From Bacillota bacterium (lineage in GTDB: Bacteria; Bacillota_I; Bacilli_A; RF39; UBA660), in assembly GCA_018381595.1 (NCBI GenBank), contig JAGZRP010000009.1:1-11545 (forward strand): a DNA stretch of 11,545 bases, read 5' to 3'. The position numbers were made by a program, and so were the translations under genes. Shown here piece by piece: positions 6,340-11,545 of the stretch. Position 1 is the first letter of the stretch, and the number at the start of each line of letters is the position of its first letter. The notes under the pieces were generated by a model, which made no database searches, was not told where the DNA came from, and saw only the letters and a list, made by a program, of their open reading frames with translations.

Positions 6340-6920
6340 TGGAAGAGATAGAAGCATATGCCAAAAAATATCAAGTTCCAATTATGGAACCAGACGGAAT
6401 TGCATTTTTAACTAACTACGTCAAAGAACATGAAGAAATCAAACATATTTTAGAAATTGGTTGTGCAATTGGATATTCAGCGATTCAAATGGCACTTGTA
6501 AGAGAAGAGATTCAAATTACAACGATTGAACGCGATGAAAAAAGATATTTAGAAGCAATTAAAAATATAAAAGCATTTCATCTAGAAGATAGAATAACTG
6601 TTTTATTTCAAGATGCATTTGATGTTACATTAGAAGAATCTTTTGATTTGATTTTTATCGATGCTGCGAAAAGCCAGTATATTAAATTCTTTGAAAAATT
6701 TACACCACTTTTAACAGAACATGGAGTTGTCGTTTCAGATAATTTAAATTTCCATGGGCTTACATTTACAAAAGAACATATTGATTCTAGAAATGTAAGA
6801 CAAATGGTAAGAAAAATTCGTTCTTATATCGATTATTTAAAATCATTAGAAAATTACCATACCGACTTTTACGAAGTTGGAGATGGGATTGGGGTCACCA
6901 AAAAAAGAAGTATGGAGTAG
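6333..6920 (+). CDS. trmR: tRNA 5-hydroxyuridine O-methyltransferase TrmR (YrrM)
   Basis: 195 residues from ATG 6333. ATG 6339, which overlaps the mltG stop as TAATG, is nearly as likely; the ribosome site AAAAGGA (6315-6321) is 11 and 17 bases away, so coupling to mltG probably matters. This is a class I SAM-dependent methyltransferase of the catechol-O-methyltransferase kind: motif I LEIGCAIGYS at 40-49, an acidic loop after IERDE (65-69), the metal-site DAAK at 110-113, and SDN at 135-137. The B. subtilis orthologue by context, TrmR, methylates ho5U to mo5U at tRNA position 34. Two U32 genes that would make ho5U lie about 1.3 kb downstream. Methyltransferases of this family also act on small molecules, so the assignment rests on context plus family. 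Confidence 0.87.
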   Translation: MVMEEIEAYAKKYQVPIMEPDGIAFLTNYVKEHEEIKHILEIGCAIGYSAIQMALVREEIQITTIERDEKRYLEAIKNIKAFHLEDRITVLFQDAFDVTLEESFDLIFIDAAKSQYIKFFEKFTPLLTEHGVVVSDNLNFHGLTFTKEHIDSRNVRQMVRKIRSYIDYLKSLENYHTDFYEVGDGIGVTKKRSME

Positions 6921-6939
6921 TAACTCGATACTTTTTTTT
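6908..6939 (+). terminator. Intrinsic terminator of the ireB-trmR operon
   Basis: AAGTAT (6908-6913) pairs with ATACTT (6928-6933), and GAG (6915-6917) with CTC (6924-6926) across a G-G mismatch. The 6-base loop starts with the TAG stop of trmR. T6932-6939 is a run of eight T partly used in the stem. Confidence 0.85.
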
Positions 6940-6946
6940 GTGCTAA

Positions 6947-6975
6947 ATTTCTCTTACGAGAAATGGGAGTTTTTT
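6947..6975 (+). terminator. Second hairpin after trmR, possible tandem terminator
   Basis: ATTTCTC (6947-6953) and GAGAAAT (6958-6964) form a perfect 7-bp stem with a TTAC loop. Six T (6970-6975) follow after a 5-base gap, a poor arrangement for an intrinsic terminator. It may be a back-up terminator or an RNA-stability hairpin. The rest of the gap to 7004 shows nothing recognisable. Confidence 0.35.
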
Positions 6976-7004
6976 CGTGGGAAAAGATGGAAAGAAAAAA
7001 ATCC

Positions 7005-7034
7005 TTGACTTTATAACAAAATATATGGTATCCT
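7005..7034 (+). promoter_or_regulatory. Promoter of the lytic-transglycosylase-like gene
   Basis: TTGACT (7005-7010), an 18-base spacer, and TATCCT (7029-7034) preceded by TGG, giving an extended -10. Transcription would start near 7041, and the strong ribosome site GAGGGGG (7054-7060) is 6 bases before ATG 7067. Confidence 0.7.
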
Positions 7035-7049
7035 AAAGTAATTTTGTTA
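7014..7049 (+). promoter_or_regulatory. Inverted repeat straddling the promoter, possible operator
   Basis: TAACAAAAT (7014-7022) and ATTTTGTTA (7041-7049) are perfect 9-base inverted copies 18 bases apart, centred on the -10. The left arm lies upstream of the expected transcription start, so it cannot form an RNA hairpin; a dimeric DNA-binding regulator is the simplest reading. No regulator gene is adjacent. Confidence 0.4.
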
Positions 7050-7066
7050 CAAAGAGGGGGATTATT

Positions 7067-8209
7067 ATGGAAAAGGAACGTGAAATACAAGTATTATTAA
7101 AACAAAAGAAGAAAAAATTAAAAGAAATTAAATCGTTATTAGCGCTTACATGTGGATTATCTGGAGTAATGTTTTATATGAGTGAACTTAGAACGGAAGC
7201 AAAAGAATCAGATGCTCAATTTGAAGTAGAACCTACAGATATGACATCGAATCCTATCGTAGAAGCTCAAACACTTCAGAACACTTTATTAAATATGAGA
7301 AAAGATCATGATAGCATCCTAGCAAATTATGTCAAAGAAATCAGTGATATTTTTGGACTTTCTAGTGATGATATGTTAAATACCATTTTCGACCAAGCTG
7401 ATGAAATTAGTCAATCAGAAAATCAAATGGAAGCGATTTTTCAAATGATTTATCAAGAAAAGTTTAAAGATGTTCACTTGCAAGGCGATATAGGATATGC
7501 ATGGAATGAAGAGGAGTATCAAGCATTTCTGCAAACCTATGAAGGGAAGCTATCTTATGATGCCGCACTTTCATATGGAATTGATCCACATTTAATGGTC
7601 GCATTAGAAAAAGCAGAGTCTGGCTTAGACCATGAACATCATCTTGATCCAGAAAGGAATGCTGCATATGGAATCACACAACAAGAAAGAACCAATATCA
7701 GGGATGGAAAATTTAGACAAGCAAAAAACTTTCAAACAGGAAAAATAGACTCCATTGAACTAACGGATGCGAACTTTAGAGGGTTAGAAACAAATATTAA
7801 ATTAGGAGCCATGGAATTACGTTATGCACTAGAAAATGGAGCATTTGATATTTCATTGGCATTGGATATTTATAATAAAGGATTAACTGGTGCGAAAAAT
7901 TTCCGTAATGGATTAGAAGTCAGTGGAAATCCAAATTATGTTCATGATGTATTGAGATATTGTACAAGTCCTATCATTACCAATCAAATCGATGAGAATA
8001 CGATAATGACAACCAATTTAATTACTGGTGAAACATTCAAGTATCAAGTCGATCTTTATGATGAATCAAAAGAATCAGGAATTGAAACAATTTTAAGTCA
8101 ATATGTTAGAACGTATCATGAACTGCTTGAATTACAAAACAATATGTTAGAGTTTGGAACAACCATTCCATGGTTACCTTTAGAAGAAGAAAAAACACTG
8201 ACAAAGTAG
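7067..8209 (+). CDS. Membrane-anchored lytic transglycosylase-like (lysozyme-fold) protein
   Basis: 380 residues; I do not recognise the exact family. A very basic, Lys-rich N-terminus (1-23) leads into a short hydrophobic stretch (about 24-39), which suggests a signal anchor placing the rest outside the cell. Residues 50-150 are acidic and helical with no motif I know. A lysozyme-like transglycosylase core follows: YGIDPHLMVALEKAESGLDH, with E184-S185 as the likely catalytic 'ES' motif, YGITQQ at 201-206 in the place of the GLMQI-type motif, an N-I-K-L-G-A-M-E-L helix, and YNKG at 269-272 matching the 'AYN.G' motif. A C-terminal helical part (about 290-380) is unassigned. The gene has its own promoter and terminator, between trmR and the U32 genes, where B. 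subtilis has none. Likely role: peptidoglycan cleavage or remodelling. Activity is inferred. Confidence 0.65.
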   Translation: MEKEREIQVLLKQKKKKLKEIKSLLALTCGLSGVMFYMSELRTEAKESDAQFEVEPTDMTSNPIVEAQTLQNTLLNMRKDHDSILANYVKEISDIFGLSSDDMLNTIFDQADEISQSENQMEAIFQMIYQEKFKDVHLQGDIGYAWNEEEYQAFLQTYEGKLSYDAALSYGIDPHLMVALEKAESGLDHEHHLDPERNAAYGITQQERTNIRDGKFRQAKNFQTGKIDSIELTDANFRGLETNIKLGAMELRYALENGAFDISLALDIYNKGLTGAKNFRNGLEVSGNPNYVHDVLRYCTSPIITNQIDENTIMTTNLITGETFKYQVDLYDESKESGIETILSQYVRTYHELLELQNNMLEFGTTIPWLPLEEEKTLTK

Positions 8210-8229
8210 AAAAATTTCTACTTTTTTTT
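8203..8229 (+). terminator. Intrinsic terminator of the transglycosylase-like gene
   Basis: AAAGTAGAA (8203-8211) pairs with TTTCTACTTT bases 8216-8224 in a 9-bp stem with a 4-base loop, followed by five more T (8225-8229). The TAG stop (8207-8209) forms part of the 5' arm. Confidence 0.85.
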
Positions 8230-8235
8230 AAAGTC

Positions 8236-8244
8236 TGATATAAT
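8236..8244 (+). promoter_or_regulatory. Extended -10 promoter of trhP1-trhP2
   Basis: TGA followed by a perfect TATAAT (8239-8244). The -35 position falls in the preceding terminator and has no good match, so the extended -10 probably carries the promoter. The untranslated leader would be only about 15 bases, holding GGAGG (8254-8258). Confidence 0.65.
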
Positions 8245-8265
8245 AAATAAGTTGGAGGCGGAAGT

Positions 8266-9141
8266 ATGAAATATCTTGTAGTACCAAAACATATAGAAGG
8301 AATTCACGAGATGTTATCTTTGGCAGATGCATTTCTTTTTGGTGTGTTCAATTTGTCTGTTCATTTTGAACATACTTATACCATAACTGAATTAAAACCA
8401 ATCATTACGCAGTTAAAAGAATCAGGAAAAGAAGTTTATTTATCTTGTAACCGAAATTTTGCAAAAGAAGATTTGAAGCAATTGGAAACAACATTAGAAG
8501 AAATTTCCAAACTTCCTATCGATGGTTTATTTTTCTATGATTTGGCAGTATTAGAACTTGTCAAAACAAAATATCCTCATATTCCGCTGATTTGGGATCA
8601 AGAACATATGACGACCAATGAATTTACGATTTCGTTTTATGAAACAGAAGGAATTTCTAAAGTGAATTTATCTACCAATCTCACATTAGATGAGTTAAAG
8701 ATTATCAAAGAACATACAAAAGTTCCTTGTATCGCACCTATTTTTGGTTATTTTCCAATGTTTGAAAGTAAACGACATTTGGTAAATAACTATTTAGATA
8801 CCTTTTCCTTAAAGACATCAAATGGGACTTATCAAATTGAAAAAGAAGGAAAAACATATCCGATAGTTGATCATAATCACGGGACAACGGTATATACCAG
8901 TGTTCCTTTAAATGGGTTAGAAGAAAGTATTTTATTGAAAAAAACAGGAATGGATTATTTATTATTTCAAGAGTTTGGAATCGAACAGGATACTTTTATC
9001 AAGGTGTTAGAATTATATCATAAGTATGAAAAGACACAGGATAAAAAAATAAAGGAAACATTAGATAAATTATTAAATGGAAATTATGATTTAGGATTTT
9101 TATATAAGAAAACAGTGTATAAGGTGAAGAATTATGGATAA
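8266..9141 (+). CDS. trhP1: U32 family protein, TrhP1/YrrN type (tRNA ho5U34 formation)
   Basis: 291 residues from ATG 8266, with GGAGG at 8254-8258. Annotated in many genomes as 'peptidase U32', but B. subtilis YrrN (TrhP1) works with YrrO (TrhP2) in prephenate-dependent hydroxylation of U34 in tRNAs, the step before TrmR methylation. The sequence fits the shorter YrrN type: a TIM-barrel-like series ending in the segment GYFPMFESKRHLVNNY, which corresponds to the U32 'M..S.R.C..S/N.Y' region but lacks the cysteines of the full signature. There is no membrane segment or signal peptide, so it is cytoplasmic. It overlaps trhP2 by 8 bases, implying translational coupling and a joint function. 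Peptidase activity is not supported by anything visible. Confidence 0.85.
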   Translation: MKYLVVPKHIEGIHEMLSLADAFLFGVFNLSVHFEHTYTITELKPIITQLKESGKEVYLSCNRNFAKEDLKQLETTLEEISKLPIDGLFFYDLAVLELVKTKYPHIPLIWDQEHMTTNEFTISFYETEGISKVNLSTNLTLDELKIIKEHTKVPCIAPIFGYFPMFESKRHLVNNYLDTFSLKTSNGTYQIEKEGKTYPIVDHNHGTTVYTSVPLNGLEESILLKKTGMDYLLFQEFGIEQDTFIKVLELYHKYEKTQDKKIKETLDKLLNGNYDLGFLYKKTVYKVKNYG

Positions 9142-10339
9142 AAATAAAGTAGAATTATTAGCGCCTGCTGGTTCTTTAGAGAGTTTAAAATGGGCTATTT
9201 TATATGGTGCAGATGCGATATATGTGGGAGGTCCAGGATTTGGACTTCGTGCCAATGCAATGAATTTTACACTAGAAGAGTTGAGAACTGCTACAGCATT
9301 TGTTCATGAACATCAAAAAAAGTTATATGTAACGGTTAATATTGTGATGCATCATGAAGAAGTAGAAAAATTGGATAGCTATTTAAAATCATTGGAAGAA
9401 ATTGGTGTGGATGCGATTATTGTAAGTGATCCTGCTATTATTGATTATGCGAAAAAACATACCAAATTAGAACTTCATGTTTCTACACAACAATCTACAT
9501 TAAACCGTTATGGAGCAAGTTACTTAAAAAAATTAGGAGCATCTCGTATTGTTCTTGCAAGAGAAGCTTCTAAAGAGGATATTATAGATATGATAGAATC
9601 TGTGGATATTGAAATTGAAACGTTTATTCATGGGGCAATGTGTGCATCCTATAGTGGTAGATGTGTGTTATCCAATTATTTAACGGCAAGAGATTCTAAT
9701 CGTGGTGGATGTAGTCAAATTTGTCGTTGGGATTTTGATTTATTAGAAGATGGTAAAGAGACAAAAGGAGAAAAACCATTTACCTTTTGTACCAAAGACT
9801 TATCGATGGTAACCAAAATTCCAGAGATGATTGACATGGGTATTACTTCTTTTAAAATTGAAGGAAGAATGCGCTCCATTTATTATATTGCAACCGTAGT
9901 ATCTACTTATCGCAACTTAATAGATGCTTATTATGAAGATAAATTAACGAGTGATATGATGCATACTGCAAAGAAAATTTTAGATGCTGTTGCAAACAGA
10001 GAAAGTACGGTTCAATTTTTTGATGGTAATTTCGGAAAAAGTTGTCAATACTATAATGGGCGCATGGAAGCTTCTAATCAAGATTTTCTTGGTATTGTCT
10101 TAGAATATGATAAATCTAAAAAATGGATGAAAGTAGAACAGAGAAATTATTTTAAAGTGGGAGATACAGTTGAAATTTTTGGACCAAATCATTTTTTAAA
10201 CATTTTAAAAATTTCGCATATATATGATGAAGAGGGGAATGAGATTTCCATTGTTAACCATCCGCGTCAAATTGTTTATATTAAAACAGAGGAAACAGTC
10301 CATCCAAATGATTTGATGAGGATGAAAAAAAGTATTTGA
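9134..10339 (+). CDS. trhP2: U32 family protein, TrhP2/YrrO type (tRNA ho5U34 formation)
   Basis: 401 residues from ATG 9134, with AAGGTG at 9121-9126. N-terminal LLAPAGSLESLKWAILYGADAIYVGG is the classic U32 opening. The full U32 signature ETFIHGAMCASYSGRCVLS includes C170 and C177, followed by C193 and C197 in RGGCSQIC and C219 in FTFCTKD. Members studied in the TrhP group carry an iron-sulfur cluster held by conserved cysteines, and these are the obvious candidates. A C-terminal beta domain (about 315-400) follows, as in YrrO. The predicted role is hydroxylation of tRNA U34 with TrhP1, using prephenate as a cofactor source; TrmR would then give mo5U. In B. subtilis udk lies between yrrO and greA; here it is absent. 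The TGA stop lies inside the -35 of the greA promoter. Confidence 0.92.
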   Translation: MDKNKVELLAPAGSLESLKWAILYGADAIYVGGPGFGLRANAMNFTLEELRTATAFVHEHQKKLYVTVNIVMHHEEVEKLDSYLKSLEEIGVDAIIVSDPAIIDYAKKHTKLELHVSTQQSTLNRYGASYLKKLGASRIVLAREASKEDIIDMIESVDIEIETFIHGAMCASYSGRCVLSNYLTARDSNRGGCSQICRWDFDLLEDGKETKGEKPFTFCTKDLSMVTKIPEMIDMGITSFKIEGRMRSIYYIATVVSTYRNLIDAYYEDKLTSDMMHTAKKILDAVANRESTVQFFDGNFGKSCQYYNGRMEASNQDFLGIVLEYDKSKKWMKVEQRNYFKVGDTVEIFGPNHFLNILKISHIYDEEGNEISIVNHPRQIVYIKTEETVHPNDLMRMKKSI

Positions 10340-10364
10340 CAAATTAACTATTTCGTAGTATTAT
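10336..10364 (+). promoter_or_regulatory. Sigma-A promoter of greA
   Basis: Perfect TTGACA (10336-10341), a 17-base spacer, and TATTAT (10359-10364, 5 of 6). The trhP2 stop TGA (10337-10339) lies within the -35. Transcription would start near 10371, about 35 bases before the greA ATG. Confidence 0.88.
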
Positions 10365-10405
10365 TTGGTAGACTTATTGGAAAGCTTAACAGAGGTGATG
10401 AAAGT

Positions 10406-10879
10406 ATGGCAACAAATACAAAAGAAATTTACTTAACCGAAAGTGGTTATGAAGAAATAAAAAAAGAGCTTGATGAGTTAAAGTTAGTAAAACGTCCTGA
10501 AGTAATTCAAGCATTAAAAGAGGCGAGAGCTTTAGGAGACTTAAGTGAGAATGCAGAATATGATGCAGCAAGACAAGATCAAGCACAAGTAGAAGGTAAA
10601 ATTGCTGAATTAGAGATGATGCTTGAAAAAGCAATCATTGTAAAAAATGTAAGCAAAGATAGCATTGGAATTGGATCAAAAGTAAAAATACAATATGTGG
10701 AAGATGAAGAAGAAGAAGAATACACAATTGTCGGAAGCAAAGAAGTAGACTTATTCGCAGGAAAAATCTCAAATGAGAGTCCAATTGCTCAAGCAATTTT
10801 GAATCATAAAGTAAACGATGTTGTTGACGTCAATAGTCCAGCAGGTAGTTATCAAGTAAAGATTATAGAAATTTGCTAA
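10406..10879 (+). CDS. greA: Transcription elongation factor GreA
   Basis: 157 residues, the normal family length. GreA enters the secondary channel of RNA polymerase and stimulates cleavage of backtracked transcripts. The N-terminal antiparallel coiled coil runs from about 11 to 78, with the tip GDLSENAEYDAAR carrying the conserved acidic D45 and E48 that support metal binding in the polymerase active site. The C-terminal FKBP-like domain includes the GSKVKIQYVEDEEEEEYTIVGSKEVD and SNESPIAQAILNHKVNDVVDV segments. The start is ATG 10406 with AGAGGTGA at 10391-10398. It is a separate transcription unit with a near-consensus promoter, as expected for a constitutive gene. Confidence 0.97.
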   Translation: MATNTKEIYLTESGYEEIKKELDELKLVKRPEVIQALKEARALGDLSENAEYDAARQDQAQVEGKIAELEMMLEKAIIVKNVSKDSIGIGSKVKIQYVEDEEEEEYTIVGSKEVDLFAGKISNESPIAQAILNHKVNDVVDVNSPAGSYQVKIIEIC

Positions 10880-10882
10880 AGT

Positions 10883-10910
10883 AAAGTCAGAAATTGGCTT
10901 TCCTTTTCTT
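10883..10910 (+). terminator. Probable terminator after greA
   Basis: AAAGTC (10883-10888) pairs with GGCTTT (10896-10901) including one G-T wobble, followed by the T-rich stretch at 10904-10911. A larger fold using 10879-10885 with 10913-10919 is also possible. The stem is short, so confidence is moderate. Confidence 0.5.
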
Positions 10911-10917
10911 TATTTAC

Positions 10918-10946
10918 TTGAAAAAAAAGGGAATTTCAGTTATACT
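10918..10946 (+). promoter_or_regulatory. Sigma-A-type promoter of tig
   Basis: TTGAAA (10918-10923), a 17-base spacer containing an eight-A/G-rich stretch, and TATACT (10941-10946, 5 of 6). Transcription would start near 10953, about 27 bases before the ATG at 10980. Confidence 0.8.
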
Positions 10947-10979
10947 ATATAACGTAATCAAGAAAGGATGTTTATAAAC

Positions 10980-11545
10980 ATGAAAAAAGAATTTACAGTT
11001 GAAATTGAAGGAAAAGAATGGCAAGAAGCTCAAGATAAAGCATTTGAAAAAGCCGTAAAAAATGTAAAAATTGACGGATTCCGTAAAGGGAAAGCACCAA
11101 AAGATGTATTCTTAAAAAAATATGGAAAAGAATCATTATTTATGGATGCAGCTGATATGGTATTACAAGATGCATATACAAAAATGTTAGAAGAACATAA
11201 AGAGGAAGAATTGGTTGCTCAACCTGATATTACTTTAAAATCAATTGATGAAAATAAAGTAGTATTTAACTTTACTTTAACAACAAGACCTGAAGTAAAA
11301 TTAGGAAAATACAAAGGGTTAAAAGTAAAAAAAGAAAAAGTAGAAGCAACAGAAGATGAAATCAATGCAACGATTGAACAAATGAGAAGTCGTTATGCAG
11401 AAGTAGCACCAAAAGAATCAGGAATTGTAGAAGATGGAGATACTGCAATTATTGATTTTGAAGGATTTAAAGATGGTGTTGCATTTGATGGTGGTAAAGG
11501 TGAAAACTATTCACTAAAAATTGGAAGTAACACATTTATTCCAGG
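10980..11545 (+). CDS. tig: Trigger factor, 3' partial
   Basis: 188 complete codons are visible before the window ends. Trigger factor is the ribosome-bound chaperone that meets nascent chains at the exit tunnel. The ribosome-binding signature G33FRKGKAP40 is intact in the N-terminal domain. The peptidyl-prolyl isomerase domain begins near residue 150, with [37 protein letters not shown], typical of the FKBP-like insert. The rest of that domain and the C-terminal arms lie beyond the window. The start is ATG 10980, with AGGA at 10965-10968; the in-frame ATG at 10968 overlaps that ribosome site and is less likely. greA and tig are each transcribed from their own promoter. Confidence 0.96.
   Translation, partial: [188 protein letters not shown]

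Noticed and set aside
6869..7090. Minus-strand open frame across the trmR-transglycosylase gap
   Set aside because: It would cross the terminator at 6908-6939 and the promoter at 7005-7034, has no family resemblance, and its product is low complexity.
7464..7667. Minus-strand open frame inside the transglycosylase-like gene
   Set aside because: No motif or ribosome site, and it covers the conserved catalytic ES region of the sense gene.
10386..10634. Minus-strand open frame opposite greA
   Set aside because: Leu-rich product opposite the GreA coiled coil; the sense frame is a complete, conserved GreA.

Overview
The window comes from an AT-rich, low-GC Gram-positive (Firmicutes/Bacillota) chromosome that uses the standard code: tryptophan is TGG, and TGA ends real genes such as ireB and trhP2. 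Gene order largely follows the Bacillus subtilis yrrI-alaS-yrzL-yrrK-yrzB-yrrL-yrrM-yrrN-yrrO-greA neighbourhood, with changes. The strong A/T bias, short intergenic gaps, compact T-box leader and shortened AlaRS suggest a streamlined, possibly host-associated member of Bacilli or a relative. That taxonomic placement is inference. All supported genes lie on the + strand. I see no mobile element, CRISPR array, tRNA or rRNA.

Region 1 (1-3371): the 3' part of an AI-2E/PerM-family membrane protein is followed by a T-box leader with a probable alanine (GCU) specifier. The leader precedes a two-gene unit, a dNMP-kinase-like P-loop protein and a short alanyl-tRNA synthetase. The synthetase keeps its aminoacylation core and the editing zinc motif but lacks the usual intervening beta-barrel and the C-terminal DHHA1/C-Ala regions.

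Region 2 (3374-4169): a single-gene unit for an AlkD-like HEAT-repeat DNA alkylation repair protein, with its own promoter and terminator.

Region 3 (4202-6939): a tightly packed operon of ireB/reoM, ruvX, a DUF1292 gene, mltG and trmR. It joins peptidoglycan control (IreB, MltG) with Holliday-junction/rRNA processing (RuvX) and tRNA wobble modification (TrmR).

Region 4 (7005-8229): a membrane-anchored lytic-transglycosylase-like protein of unassigned family. It sits between trmR and the U32 genes and has its own promoter, straddled by a 9-bp inverted repeat.

Region 5 (8236-10339): two overlapping U32 genes (trhP1/trhP2, yrrN/yrrO type). Together with trmR they would make 5-methoxyuridine at tRNA position 34.

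Region 6 (10336-11545): greA and the 5' part of tig (trigger factor), each with a good sigma-A-type promoter.

Recurring architecture: several hairpin terminators are folded into the ends of coding regions, with the stop codon often in the hairpin loop, and many promoters carry a TGn extended -10.
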